In this document: in pieces, positions 1 to 12,649 of the stretch | Position numbering within the stretch: position 1 is the first letter of the stretch | How the letters are laid out: each line of letters opens with the position of its first letter | NCBI GenBank assembly: GCA_030062745.1 | Contig: CP099848.1 | Location: forward strand, 17,781,081-17,845,080 | DNA from: Capitulum mitella | Lineage: Eukaryota > Arthropoda > Thecostraca > Pollicipedomorpha > Pollicipedidae | Reading direction: 5' to 3' | DNA: 64,000 nucleotides | The notes under the pieces: generated by a model | Databases searched by the model: none | What the model was told of the DNA's origin: nothing | What the model saw: only the letters and a program-made list of their open reading frames with translations | Position numbers and translations under genes: made by a program

Positions 1-780
1 ATAATTTTTGCGTTTTTTTCAATGCCAAATACGGAATAGATATGTCGTAGAAGGGTGCCTTCTACTTGTATGCCAAGTTTCAGGTTGATATCAGGTCGGG
101 TCACGGAGCTGTGACCTAAAATGTCAGTGAGCGTACCCTACATCACAACAGCCGTAAAATGGAGTTTTAAACATAGAGTGAATTTAAATGATTGAAACGT
201 TTTTAAACAATATGAAATGCACTCAAGATCATCCCATGTGACTCTAAGGTCATTTAAGGCCAAAGGCTGTAGGATGATCTAATGAACATGTGACCATGAC
301 AGCTCCCCCTATTCCATTATCCTGGCACCATCTATACCAACATTATACAAACAATATAATACGATTTGTACTATAACGTGACTAATAAAAGCTGAAAAAG
401 CTTCAACTTTTCGTTAATTCATTTTTAAGCTATTCCTCCCCCTTTTGAAACCCTGTGAACGCCTATGAATTTCTCCGAAACTTCAAATGTGTGGACCAGT
501 GGTAAAGTCCCATCCACAATCTCTCGATTCGTGCCAATTTCATCAAAATCGGTCCAAAAAACAACAGAGTTATAGCAAGTCCAAAAATATTCTCATTTTG
601 ATTTTTTTTGTTTCTCAGTATCCACCCCTCTCAGAATTTTGGAGCTAGTTGTTATAAAAATGCAGTTTACATCATGGTAAATGGATTGCCGTTTGTTGCA
701 ATGAAATCGGATGTGTATTCTCGTGATCTCAGGGGAGCCGAATCTGCCCCATGCCCCCCCCTGCTGGGAATCGGCCACAC
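1..780. other. Intergenic, no gene seen
   Basis: AT-rich intergenic DNA. Short open frames occur on both strands, but none resembles a known protein or has exon-like codon use. No terminal repeats were recognised. Confidence 0.5.
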
Positions 781-1150
781 CGTCTAGCCCTCCGGGAATA
801 AGGTTAAGACGTCTACATTACAGATCGCTCGGCCCTCTGGGCGCCGTTGTGATCATGTAGTCGAAGCGTCCTGAACCCTAAATCTTCGCCATCAGGTGTC
901 CCTCATCGATTTGACACGTCATGCAGACCAGGCGCCCCGTCTAGACTACAAACCTAGCATGTATGTACTTGGCGCCTCACACAGTCCAGCTGCCCCCACA
1001 CCACCTCCACCCCAAATGAAGCGCCCTTCAAAGACAGCGCTCCTTGCAGATCAGACACGTCTTACGAGACAGGCGTCCCTCGTAGGTCAGGCACCCATCT
1101 TTTGCCGCCTACAGATTATGAGCCCCTCACAGACTCAGCGCCCTTAACGA
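780..1150. repeat. Degenerate GC-rich short tandem repeat
   Basis: A loose series of roughly 30-bp units built around motifs such as GCGCCCCTC and AGATCAGACACG recurs here. The units are strongly diverged. An open frame across it (about 896-1147) is a by-product of the repeat and not a gene. Confidence 0.45.
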
Positions 1151-1449
1151 ATCACTGTATCACTGTAACGAACCCTGTATAGACCGGCTGTCGAGCAGCT
1201 AGTAGCCCGCGAATCCTTCGCAGAGGTGAGCCCGGCATGGCGCCAGTCGGGACCAATTTGAACGACCACGACGCAACGTCATATTCGCTTCCGGAAATAA
1301 TTTTCCTGCCAATTATGTGTGAGCGGAGACCGCAGCACGCCGTCTTGCGAGGAAAGTGGCGGGGAAGTTCGTTGGAGCGTTGAACTAGGTCGGTCGGAGC
1401 AATGGCAAACTGTAGTTTTTTTTTTTCATTCGTGATTTACTGCAGTGAC

Positions 1450-3542
1450 CAGGTGCGGATCCATGGGGGTAGGGAGATCTCCCCTCGAGGCCTGAAACGG
1501 GGGCCCATGAGAGGGACCCAGAAGAGGCCCCTCCCGGGCCGGTACTAAAAGGGTCCTGTCGGACTCAAAAGGGGCCCCGAAGGGGCTCTGTATGAGTTTC
1601 ATGGGGTTACTGTGGAAACGTGACAGGTTATTGATGCAGTCGGGGGCCTTTGGGAGGGTTAGATGATCTCTGAGACCCATAGAAGGGTCCCTGAAGCCCC
1701 AAAGGGCCCCTGAGACCACAACAGGGCTCCAACACGACAAGTTGCCCCTGAGGCCGCCAGAAGCGTCACAGGACCCCTGAGACGGCCAGAACGAGGACTG
1801 AGCCTCTAAGAAGGCATAGGGGTCCCTGGAATGTCATTGGGACCCCAAATGAGTTTCGTGGGCATGTATGAAAGGCTGAAAACTCCTGATGAAGTCAGAG
1901 GGGATCCGGGAGGATTTATGAGACCATGAGATGGCAAGATTACCCCTAAGATGAATAGAAAGGCTCCTGGAAATCTCAAATGGTCCCTGGGAGCACAAGT
2001 GGGACCCCAAAACGGCAAAGGGTTCATGCGACTACCAAAAGCGCCGGAGAGGCCTCCGAGGCGGCAAGAAAATTGAAGAGGATGGCTAGCACTGCATAAG
2101 GAGACCCTGGTCAGCCAGAGGGTCCCCCTGAACAGGGATCCATCAGTGACCTTGTCAACTTCGAGTGGGCCCAAATGAGATACACTGGTCTTTTTGAAAA
2201 CCTGGAGGGTTCTAGATGCAGTCAGGGGCGCCCCCGGAAAGGTCAGGTGGGTCCTGAGACGGCAAGATGGACCTTCTATACGGCAGATGGCCCCTGAGAC
2301 TGCCAAAAAGATTAGAGGACCCCTGCGAGGCAAAGACAATAAGAGGACCTCTGAGACGGTATGGGGGTCCCAGACGGCCGGAGGGACTCCGGATGTATTA
2401 CGTGGGCTCCTGGCACGGGAAAGGTCCTCTGAGACTTCCAGTGACGCCCTTGAAACGTCAGAAAAGGTCCCTGATATTGCTAAAGAGGCCCTAAAATTGG
2501 CAGATATACGCCATGTAACAGTGGAAGACCCCCGATACAGCCATGAAGACCACCGGAGACGTTCATAGGGCCCAGGACACTGCACAGGGGCCCCGAAATC
2601 GCCAAAAGGTCTTTTGTAACTGCCGGAGGGCCCCGAAGACGGCAAACGTGTTTCCCAGAGACGACAAAAGGGCACCTAGGACAACAGGGAATTCCCTGAG
2701 ACTGCTAGACAGGGGCTTTTGAGACTGATAACTAGCAGTGTCTAGCAATAGGGGTCCCTGAGACGATCAGAGGGGTCCCTAAAACTATAAACTTTGAGAC
2801 GTCCAGACAACCTCTGAAACGGCCAAAGGGCCTACATCATTGCCAGAGGCACTTCTGCCACGGCAGAGAGAGACTCATAGAGGGGTCTTGTTACTGTCTG
2901 AGGGTCTTCTTAGACGGCAAAGACTCCTCAGGGACGACAGAAGGGAACCACGATGGCAGGTGCCCCTGGAACTGCCAGACGGGTCCATAAAACTGTCCGA
3001 GGTATCCCTGAAATCGCCAAAGGAGCGCCTGAAACGTTCTGAAGCTTACGTGAAACTGCGAAAGGAACCTGAGACCACCAGAGGGCCCTGACACGGCAGA
3101 CGGTTCGAAACCACAAAAGTGTCCCTGTAAATGGAAGAGGGTCTTTGATAGCTAACCTAAGCTATCAAAAATGTCTCGAGAAACTGTTAGTGTCAGAGGT
3201 TAGAGCTTCTGGACCACATAGAAAAACGACATTTCAGACACAGGAAGAGCCACAGCTGCCTAAAATACCGCCGTTTTTGTCATATTCCGGCCACTTTGTA
3301 AGGGAGCAAAACCCAAAATGTTCTGAAATATGGTGGCGTGCTTAATTTTTTCGGTTCCTTTAAATGGCAAGAAATGGTAAAAAAAAAACACGAACTTAAA
3401 TCAAATATTTCCCCTCTAAACCGCAGCAAGTCAAGGTTTTTCAGTCTAAAGAGCGAAAAAATGTGGGGGCCCGGCCTGGAGGAGGGCTCCGCTCTGACAA
3501 TTCCCCACCTCCACCATTGGCAAAATCTTGGATCAGCCCCTG
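1450..3542 (+). mobile_element. hAT-like non-autonomous element filled with short tandem repeats (copy A)
   Basis: The left end reads CAGGTGCGGATCCATGGGGG. The right end, read on the other strand, begins CAGGGGCTGATCCAAGATTT, so the ends form a terminal inverted repeat. The flanking octamers GCAGTGAC and ATAGTGGC differ only by transitions, which fits a decayed 8-bp target duplication. From about 1,480 to 3,130 the interior is degenerate units of about 30 bp, typified by GGGTCCCTGAGACGGCCAGA. The rest is unique DNA containing AAAGTGGCCGGAATATGAC (read on the minus strand). A second copy lies inverted at 15,727-17,638. No transposase is visible. Long open frames here, including one of 289 codons on the minus strand, come from the tandem repeats. 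The hAT assignment rests only on the end sequence and duplication length. Confidence 0.65.
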
Positions 3543-6390
3543 ATAGTGGCATTCATCGTCACACCGACTTCCCCATGGACGTCTTGTCACCACACGGGCG
3601 AAGCGCGCTAGAATCCAGATTACATCTCAAATCGCCAAAGCATGCGCAAATGCACCCGCAGAGCGTGTTTTTAGAACACGATGAATTTTGCCCTTAACCT
3701 TTCTGGTTTTGAGAGGGGGAAGGAGATGAGATGAAATCTCGTCAGAGTAAACTGGAGGTATCCTAGCCAGTACTGCGGGAGATCCCGGAGGATCTGGGCT
3801 GGTCTAGACCCCCAGTTTCCAAGGGTTTCAACGCCAGACCTATGGCTGTAAATGGAAAGGAACAGTGCCAGGTCCTATGACGGCCCCCAATAATATTCAA
3901 AAATCTCCAGCCGTACTAGAAAGCAGGAAAATACAAGAAACTATAACATGGCAGCTCGGCTGTACCCTCGTCATTTTAGAATGAATCATGATAACATTTT
4001 CAGGTCGGCTTGGACTGATAGAAAAGCCAAAAAACGCAATATCGGCCAGCGCGAACAACGTACACGGCCGGGCGCGCAAGCTGACTGCGGTCGAACTAGT
4101 TTCAACTGATGTTTGCTTCTCCAGTTTGAAGGCTGCTTTTAGACCAATGTCGTAGCCAGGGTCTTGGGGGGTTGGGAGACAAAGGGGTCATGTCCCCTTC
4201 CCCTGGAGGCCAACCGGGGCTCCCTGGCGGCCAAGCGGATCCTCGTGGGGCCAAAGGCCCGGGGGGTGGTTCCAAAGCACTGGGGCCTTTGGCCCAAGTG
4301 CTTTGGTACCTCAATGAGTAACCGAAGCGATAATGAACGTCATTGAAGATACGGTTTAAAGTATTTAGACATGACAAATGTCCCGTGCTCAAATTAACGG
4401 TAGTTATAGAGCCTTATGTAACTGGGTCATGAATAAGTTATGCTCGAATCAGCTGACCAGGTAACCCTTAAGTCGTTCCATTTCTTAACTTAGCGCGTGT
4501 GCGTGCACGTAGGATTACTGTAGGACGTTGTTGCAGGTGTTAAAATATACGTCACGGACGAAATCGTAATGTTGGGGTATTTGTCACATTTTAGATGAGG
4601 ATGTTTTGGGATCTTAACAGTTTTGTTATAGTTAACCATATGTCTCAAACAGTCTTGTAAATGTGGGGTGCATCATGGGTGTTCGGCGAACTATATCTCT
4701 GTCCATGGTTTGGGATGCTGACTGGTCTTCGCGTTCGTGGAGTTACGAGATGGCGGTAGCGCATGTCGCGCGAGTGCTGGGTGCGGCACATGGCGACGAA
4801 TGTGTGCTGGTTGATGCTGTTGAAACGCCGGACATTGTATAATAAAATGCATGTATAGTACAGCACAACAATATCATACAGTCATTGTGTAATGTAGTGT
4901 AGTTTACACGTTAACAATCATTTACATAAATCGACGCCTCTGGCTACCGGCCCCATACCGCACCACTCCAGAGACATGATGTACCGGCTTGGAGCCGGAA
5001 ACGTTTGGATGGTACCGGCGCTGAAAGCGGCTTTCACTCTACTTGAGAATGACGTTTGTTATGATTCTTGAGGATCCGAGGTAACGCTAACCACCGTATG
5101 TCACGTGTACGTATGTTATGAATTTTGATTAACGGATGCTATGCTATGTTGCTATAACGGGCCTTCATATTCCACATAAAACCAGTCCCTTATCCCTGAT
5201 GCTACCAATTGAACTAACCAAAATGAAATAAATTCCACCGTGACGCGGGTTAAATAAAAGCTAAAGTTCCACGGATGCACGACCATCATATGAAAAGGTA
5301 ACGCAAAGCCCTAGTTATTTTATACAGACCGATGTGTCACAAATAAAATGACAATATTGAATCAGCATGCGCTGAAAATATAAGATAACATATATCTGTG
5401 CAGCATAGTGCTGCTTTCAGAAGCATTCAGCGATAACGCAGGTGGTGTGTTACTGCTAGGCCCAACAGGTGTCTTCCCGGAGAGGCGTTTTACCCCGTTT
5501 TACCCTTCCTGTTGTCAAAAAATGGTTATCGTTTTGAGCCCCGGAGGCCTGCAGGCTGCAAGGGTCGGGCTGAAAAAACCCACAAAGCAAAAATGCTTTT
5601 TGCTGTTTTTGTGTACCAACGTTCATGGTATACCGTTAAAAGTATAAGCCCGGAAGCCCGGTACAGATAAATATATGTGAGATAAAAAGTTTATCGGATC
5701 GTGATCTACCTTTCCACTTCATCATATAGCATACGGCATATCCTTCATCAGTACCATAGTTTGTTCCTATTTCAATCGCGAGTATTGCATTTTTAGGCAC
5801 ACCTTCCTACCTACCCAACAACCTATTGCATTGGGAAAAAGAGGTCAAGTACCTTGGGATGCTACTCTAAACCCAATCATTGCATGTGACTGCATCACAA
5901 CAATCAAACTTTTGCAAAACGATTTTCTTATGGCGTAGTTCGTGTTCATACAAGCTGTGTTAAATGAAACGGCCTTCACATTTGGGGCTGACCTGTGAGT
6001 GCCCCAAAATATCTGCCCAGTTACGTTCTTGCCAACTTGCAGGCTAGGAAAATCTTCAGGCGCATATGCTATGTTTCTTATCTACCAGAATGTATAAGTT
6101 CACACAGTATAAGACAACACTCACCAAACAGTTATACACATACAGCTGAATCACCTCACCTTCATCAGAAATCATCCTCACGATTCCAGACCAGTTCTCA
6201 GTGTTCCAGACCACGCACTGCACGAAAGTGGCGTCTTGTCCGCGTCTGCGCGCGCAGAAAACGTGCGCTTCACACCGATAAGTACCCGATTGGGGTTTAC
6301 GTTACCCTGCAGGGGTAATTTAAACTTTATTTAGCAGCCAATCGTGGAGCAGTTTGCGTAACTTCCCTCCATCTCCCGCGCGCGCGCATT
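3543..6390. other. Intergenic, no gene seen
   Basis: No convincing exon or transposase. A fragment at about 4,147-4,280 starts with GTCGTAGCCAGGGTCTTGGG and resembles the ends of the small CAGGGACGTAGCC MITE family seen elsewhere in the window. No matching second end was found. Confidence 0.4.
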
Positions 6391-6399
6391 TCGAACGGC

Positions 6400-7375
6400 T
6401 GACGTGGGGTGCTTGCGGGGTGCTAACAGAATACTGGACTGCTTGAGGAGTAATTTTAACACCCATATCATATTTAAGGGCGATTGAGTAGTACCACTGG
6501 TTCTAAATAGGTTGAAATTTTGCCACTTTTCGGGTAAAGGTACTCCTAGCAGCGCCCTATTGGGACTAATTAAAAAGATTAGCACCAGGGGTACTGAATT
6601 TTTCTCTGTGTGTGGCAACTCTGGCTTCTTCTTACAGATCGCCACCCTCAGACAGTTGCTCAAGTAGGACTTGTAGTACTCCTTGTTGGCTGCCCGGCTT
6701 GATGGGACCACATGAACAGTGAGGACGCCCTCGGGATCATTGGCTGTGATGATCATTATCTTCGAGCTGACGGGGACGCGCCGCACTTTCTTCGGGCCTT
6801 GATGAGTTTGGAGCCCTCCACTCTGCCGACTGGCGCTTCAGTTTGGGCTCGTATGGCCTTAACGAGGTCTTGTTGATGGCAACAATTCGTTCTAAGAAGG
6901 ATTCACCCTGTTTCTGAAACCGAGAAAGGAGCTGCTGGCAGATATTCCGGCGCTGCTCCTTCTCCCCCCCCCCCCACCCACCGAGTGGGGACCAACCTTG
7001 CGCTCACCTTGGTCTTCCGCAGTTTCGTGGTCAGAGGGTTTCAGATTGACTTGGCGCTGATCCCCACGTCAGAGGCAACGTCTTCACAGGTCCAGCGCCT
7101 GTCTTCCTTGAGGAGCTCCTGAAATGCCCGCACGTGCAGCTCGTCTAGTGCCACTGCTGGCCGTCCGAAGCGAGCGTCGTCATTAATGACGGCTCCGCCG
7201 TCATTAATGACGTCATTAATGGAAACGGCTGAGCCACTTTTCCACAGCCGACCAAAACAGGCCATCGTTGCCGCATCTTTCCTGCAGAGCGCGGTGAATA
7301 CCCGCGGCGGGTTTTCCCGCACGATCTCCACCTCTATGTACGCACGTCGTTCTTCGGCCGAGATTGTGGACATGA
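6400..7375 (-). pseudogene. Mariner-family transposase remnant
   Basis: Read on the minus strand this is a decayed Tc1/mariner transposase in mariner order. It begins at about 7,373 with the N-terminal helix-turn-helix region (GRPAVALDELHVRAFQELL, then DRRWTCEDVASDVGIS). The central stretch at 6,790-6,950 contains RISQQLL-like (NICQQLLSRFQ), SFLERIV and LKRQSAEW. The piece at 6,786-6,400 has ANDPEGVLTVHVVP and NKEYYKSYL, then a weak C-terminal SPLNMIWVLKLL. Frames change several times. Where mariners have the first catalytic aspartate (VDETW), this copy reads INKTS, so it is inactive. Flanking terminal repeats were not identified. Normal mariner transposases are about 345 residues, so most of the length is represented. 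Confidence 0.8.
7178..7222. repeat. Palindromic CATTAATGACG repeat inside the mariner remnant
   Basis: The motif CGTCATTAATGACG, itself a palindrome, occurs twice and is followed by a third partial copy. It adds extra residues (INDVINDGGAVIND on the minus strand) between the two halves of the mariner helix-turn-helix region, so it is a local expansion within the dead transposon. Confidence 0.6.
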
Positions 7376-7390
7376 TGGCAAAACGCGCTT

Positions 7391-7890
7391 AAGAATGAAT
7401 GATCGGCGGGTCTCAGGAGCCATTTCCTTGGGTGTGGTTTTTGGAAAATGATTGTGGGTGCCGAAAATGCACAGGGGGTGGGGGGGAGGTGTCCAGACAT
7501 TACGTATCGGGGGGGTCGTGGCAGGCGCTTATGCCGAAAGTTAAAAGAAATGGATTTGAAATTAAAATAGGTATTACGGGAGATAAACTACAGGATATAC
7601 TACGTAAATCATGGATGATTTTATGGCGATATCCTTAATGAGAAGATATCTGTTTCTTCCCGGTATCCTAAAAACAAACTCCGGGAATATTTAAGACTGG
7701 CTATGAGTTATGACGTGAATTTTGAGCATTTTAAAGAGTGTTTTGGTCATCTTCGACCAATATTTCACGCACTGTTATTGTATTTATCAACACTGCTATC
7801 GGTATGCTGAATGCAATAACACAATACCAGAGGAAAGAACCTATCAGCGAACGGAAAATACGTACGTTAACCTTGGCCGTACCCTTAAAT
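7391..7890. other. Intergenic, nothing recognised
   Basis: Unique-looking DNA between the mariner remnant and the hAT element. A short poly-G run lies near 7,475. No exon or repeat end was recognised. Confidence 0.4.
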
Positions 7891-10800
7891 GAGCTGAGGA
7901 TTCGGATGGATTTTGGATTCCAGTATTCGGATGGGTACTTTCGAATATTCGGGTTGAATATTCGATTCTTTTGAAGTTAGTCTCATTTCGTCCCAAAAGG
8001 TGTAATCGGGACAATATAAAAGAATCAGACTCATTCACAACTATATGAACAAGTTACAGTACTTTAAAGAGCAGCTGCTGTCGGCGAACACCGGGCTGAC
8101 GGCGGCCGGACGCTGCTGGGGTGTAGGATGGGTATGACGTCAGCGGCAGAGGCGCTCTGATAGGCAGTCAGAGGAGCAGACCGTCAAACCGCTACGATGG
8201 TGTTGCTTCGGAACGGCCGTATTGCAACCAAGAAATGAAATGAAATCAGTAGGATATGAGTAGGTGGCAAGGGTTCACCCCAGCCATGCATTTGACAGGA
8301 ATCGCTCCTCCTGCTCCCCCGCACCGCAACCACGGACAGCATAAGGACAATAACTAGATTCCGCTTGACATTTGGTATTTCCTGTGGCCAGCGTAAAAAG
8401 TATTTGCAGCATCGACGTCAAAATGTAATTTTTGCGAACGGTCTATACACACGGTTCATTCTGCTGCTTAAAGGCAAGAAGTAAACATATTCAGAATTGC
8501 GCTAAATACAACATGTTTAAAAATAACCAAATCCTTGTAAAGAATGTTCAAAAATCCGTTGCTAGCTCTTGCATTATGAGAGCCAATTGTGGTACTGCAG
8601 GTCCAGCTTCTATTTCTGGCCACTCAGGTGCTGTGACTGGATTCAGGCGTAACAAACAGCACAAGGAAAACGATAATCTATTACCACATCACTTGGCTAG
8701 ACTACGTGTTTTACGCTTTGTCGGAAAAGAAGACGATGGCATTGAATAGACGTTTCCCCAGGCCATCCGACAACTGTTGAGCACCAAGCCTACCCGCGAA
8801 AACACGCCCTGCAGGCGTGCTGCAAGCTGAAACCGCCAAATACTTCCTTGCCAGCGGCGCCAGCCTTTGAAAGCTGGGCTGATTTGTCTTCTACCACTGC
8901 GTGAAAGATGCGTCTTTTCGAAGCTGTTCTTGTTGGAACCTAAATATTTCCGTCTCAAGTGACCCAGTGTCATCGTCCTCTGAACTAGAGGATGATTCCA
9001 TCATAAAACCTTTTCACTGTGTTTCCCGCAGAAGCGTGTTTGCGGCTATCGTGACTGCTGCGGTGGAAGGAGTGTTTTCACTTTCGTTCTTTACACTCTC
9101 GAACGCCAGTTCTTTTTTTCTTTCTTGTTATTGCAGATGACCTGCAGTATCTTGACTCCAGCAAGGTTGCTCTGGCCAGAACATCTCTGTTCAAATTCAG
9201 GGCAGTGCGGCGCCTGAAAATGTCCAACAAGGTGCTCTTAGTAGCCATCATGTAGTTAAAGTCATCTTCTTTCACTTCTATGTGCCTTGCAAGCTGTTTG
9301 ACCGATGACATGGCAACCGATGCCGTTTAATACTTGTCTCCTCCTAGAAGGGCCGTGGACTCCTCGAACGGTTCTAAAAAAGTGACCAGTTTGCCGGTTC
9401 GTTCGGCTTCTTTTTCGCCAGTCACCAGTGACGGTTCCCCGATCTCACGCCGGCAATCGTTAATGCACTGCACATTCATTAATCCTGTGTTTTTAGAGGT
9501 AACACGCCCTGGATCATCCAGGTCACTTGCGCTGTCTACAGAGACTTGCTCAGTTTCGCCGGCTCTAATTCTGGATTTAACCATTGCAAGGGTACTGTTC
9601 AACCGCGTCGGTGCTTCTTGCTTCAGTGAATGGGTTTTCAGGCTCCGTTTTGCTGCTGTTTTTCCAAACCATACTTCATTTTATATTTTTTGTGACTTCT
9701 TAGCTATTTTTTCGTCTTATCAATCATGGTGCCTACAGCAGGACTCGCCTTTGGTCCATGGCTGACCGTTGACTGAATCAGATGAGTCATGAATCAGCCG
9801 TTTTCTGGATTCGGGTACGCTGCTCTCATTTTGTTCTTATTGTCCGTTACGTGAACACTTTGTCCCTAACTCCAGACTCGTCTTCCACTTTTTTGTCAGC
9901 GCCCTGTAGTTTTCTGTCACATGTGATTCTTTCACTTCTTTCACGCCGAGACTCGAGGACCTGAGCTCCAAGTCCTCGTCGACGTAATGGACATAAATGT
10001 TGACAAACCTAGCAACCCTGTTGCTGGACCATCCATCAGTTATTGTTGCCATCGTCTCAACATTTTTCAGGCCGGCCTTCAGGTGCTCAGCCTCTTTTTC
10101 AAAGAATTTGTTAATGTAGGGATGGGATGAGGAATGTCGTACTCGGGAAAAACACGCGAACAAAAATCACGGAAGCACCGTCCTCGACAATGCCTATGAG
10201 CCGGTTGTTTCGACAGATTCACTTCGCGATTGCGCGAGTAGCATCCTTTCATTTCCCAGAATTTCTTCCCCATTTCTTTAGATGGTTTTCACCGGATGCC
10301 GAGGGCTGCCACGAAGCGCTTGGAAGCTTGGTTTGTTTCTGCCTTTCTTCACGCCTTTGTTTTTGTTCTGGATGTTTCATTACATGATTAGCTGTGTTTG
10401 TTGTTTGTTTATAGTTCAGCACTTCTAAATATTCTGCATGCCTCTTTCGCTGTTTCTACGACGCATCAGGCTCCTGCTGTTATTTTTGGAGGGGCCAACA
10501 TACGATGTTTCTTTTTCCGTTTTGTAAAGACCAAAGAGTCAAACCGATCTTTCCGAATCTTAAAAAAAGCGTAAGGAGATTTTATGTTGCTATGATTTTC
10601 ATGGAGTCATCATGAAGACATGTGTTTTACTACACTCCAAGACGAGCTAAATATCTATGAACAGCAGCAACTTCCCATTTCGCAGAGACCGCAGAAAAAA
10701 GCGTGTGAACGCGGAGCACTCCCGGAGTCTCAGATGGAAGCGGTAAGTTGGCAACAGTATTTTGATCGCGCGCTACATTCAAGCCACAGAACTGTACCGT

Positions 10801-11765
10801 TAGTTCGGAAGTGCGTAATCGGGCCTTGAGATCAGAATGCCGAGACTGTGCACCAAGATCTGCTCAGATCGAAATCTGATTGGAAAAAGTCCTGGCAAAA
10901 CATTTTGAATTAAATTCATGAAAATAGCCATCGGAAATGGATGCACTCACAGTCACCGTTCGGACTGCTAACCAAATTAATCAAGCTCAGGCTGAGCACA
11001 CAGAGAATGCTAAGAACGAATTGCTACTGAGGATGGAGCGGTATCTGTTCTCCACTATTCGATGACATCATTTCGCTGTCACAGTACATTTTGTGCTAAT
11101 GTGTGTAATGTAAATTGCAATACATTTTTCGTATAGGATATCAGCATAGGTGCTCAAATCCATTGCACGCCTAGTCGCTTTTAGTGCCTGAAAATCCGAC
11201 GATTTTCCCTGTATTAGTCTCAACGAAATTTTCTACTGGTCGTTTCCCATAGTAAACGATGTAAATGTATGTAAATTCCTTGCATTTACCTTCCTGTACC
11301 GTCCAGCTCCACTTACTCTCTGATCCCTACCCGGCGTTTCTTACAGACGAAGCCAGAGCTTAACACATTACAAGCATCAGATTACTTACGGGGCCATGCG
11401 TCGCCCCACGAAACGTGGGCCGCAGAACAGAGCCATAGTGGGGAAGGGCGGAAAATATCTCATTGTCCCTGCTGCGCCCTGTTCTCAGCCATAAAGAAGC
11501 CACAAACAAGTTAGCTATGGTCCAGTTAGCGTTCTGCTTGGATATGTATAATTTGGCTCATATTTTTTTCGGATTCTGCACCGAAATGCAACAGAGTATA
11601 CGAATGCTCGGCTGACTTTTGAATATTCGGCGAATATTCGGATGACAAAGTGACCAACCAAATATTCGCTGAATATTGGAATCTTGAAATCGAGCTTCGA
11701 ATATTCGTCGAACTCATATATTTAGCCGAATATTCATATCATTCGAATCCGAATCCTCAGTTCTA
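7891..11765 (-). mobile_element. hAT transposon with both ends, decayed
   Basis: The left end starts GAGCTGAGGATTCGGATGG at about 7,891. The right end, on the other strand, starts GAACTGAGGATTCGGATTCG at about 11,763. Both subterminal regions are packed with the motif GAATATTCG or close variants (about 7,940-7,975 and 11,620-11,735), as expected for transposase-binding repeats at hAT ends. Between them, on the minus strand, lies a decayed hAT transposase. The total span is about 3.9 kb, normal for an autonomous hAT element. The 8-bp target duplication is no longer evident. Confidence 0.75.
8690..10273 (-). pseudogene. hAT (ZBED-like) transposase pseudogene
   Basis: Fragments appear in the correct order on the minus strand. 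The N-terminal part is at 10,273-10,080. At 10,163-9,840 is the RNase H-like core start, with ATITDGWSSNRVARFVNIY, then LELRSSSLGVKEVKESHVTE, matching the hAT/ZBED block that holds the first catalytic Asp. At 9,602-9,327 is NSTLAMVKSRI, then FLEPFEESTALLGGDKY. At about 9,310-9,080 is the helical segment. At 8,850-8,690 is the C-terminal dimerisation region with YLAVSA-like residues, GRVFSRVGLVLNSCR and ENVYS-like residues. A BED zinc finger was not found. Several frame changes make it non-functional. It sits between matching terminal repeats. Confidence 0.8.
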
Positions 11766-12185
11766 AATTGTTTTTACCAACACTCTACCTTGCTGTGCCA
11801 GACATAGTTATAAACGGCAGCGACGATTGTTTTGAGAAACGACAGTAACGTATTTCGACCTATTCACGTAATGCATACCTGCGGGGAAAATTCGTGGAAC
11901 TTCTGCGGTATTTGCCTGAATCCATGATGGCCACCTTCATAATTTCATTGTTCGTCAACTGCTGTCAGCTCCGACATCGCTGAGACTAATGATACGCTAA
12001 CACGTTTTATCGGTCACGTTAATGTTGAGAAGAATATAGGATAAACACATTCAACTTCGACTGGCAGCCAGCATAATTAACGCGGTAAAATATGAGCAAA
12101 CAAGAACGAGTTGGCAAGAATGAATGGTACGCACGCTTTGATTCATAAAAATGTCCTCTTCAACTGTACGTATACAGCGAAACAT
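11766..12185. other. Intergenic, nothing recognised
   Basis: No exon-like frame and no repeat end recognised between the hAT element and the foldback element. Confidence 0.4.
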
Positions 12186-12324
12186 CACAATCTGAGTAGA
12201 TACACTCCCTTTAATGGAGGACCTTACTCCTGGACCCAGCGTGACACAATTTTACTTGGAGGGTGGTGGGAAAAAGCAGTTGGTAGGTGGTTACGGAGAA
12301 AATAAGTTCCGACGATTGCTGATA

Positions 12325-12403
12325 AAGCTGATTTAGGTGGTTAATGTCATGAGCCTGAGAAACTATATTCTCAGGTTCATGACATTAACACCTAAATCAG
12401 CTT
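12325..12403. repeat. Near-perfect hairpin at the centre of the foldback element
   Basis: AAGCTGATTTAGGTG, TTAATGTCATGA and CCTGAGAA are mirrored after a short loop (ACTATA) by TTCTCAGG, TCATGACATTAA and CACCTAAATCAGCTT. The arms are about 36 bp with very few mismatches. Confidence 0.85.
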
Positions 12404-12445
12404 AATCAGCAATAATTTATAATATTTTTAGATACAAATTATTGC

Positions 12446-12478
<33 letters not shown>
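12446..12478. repeat. (TA)n microsatellite
   Basis: Nearly pure TA dinucleotides in the loop of the foldback element. Confidence 0.9.
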
Positions 12479-12649
12479 GTAGTGTGTAATGTATAATACA
12501 GCAATAATTTATCAGCAATAATCGGAACTTATTTACTCCGCAACCGCTCACCAATTGCTTTTTCCCAACACCCTCCAAGTAAAATTGTGCCACGCTGGGT
12601 CCAGGAGCAAGGTCTCCCATTAAAGGCAGTGTATCTGCTCAGACTGTTT

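Larger units (their letters stand above)
12190..12646. mobile_element. Foldback (long inverted repeat) element
   Basis: The left arm, from about 12,190, begins CTGAGTAGATACACTCCCTT and continues through CTCCTGGACCCAGCGTG, ACAATTTTACTTGGAGGGTG and AATAAGTTCCGA. The right arm, read in reverse, runs CTGAGCAGATACACTGCCTT, CTCCTGGACCCAGCGTGGCA, ACAATTTTACTTGGAGGGTG and AATAAGTTCCGA. The arms are about 140-150 bp each with few differences. The centre holds a second near-perfect hairpin and a (TA)n run. No coding capacity. It could be a MITE or a foldback element; the superfamily cannot be told. Confidence 0.8.

Noticed and set aside
1806-2675. Open frame of 289 codons on the minus strand
   Set aside because: It lies wholly inside a tandem repeat that lacks stops by composition. 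The residues repeat with the DNA unit, and the inverted copy has similar spurious frames.
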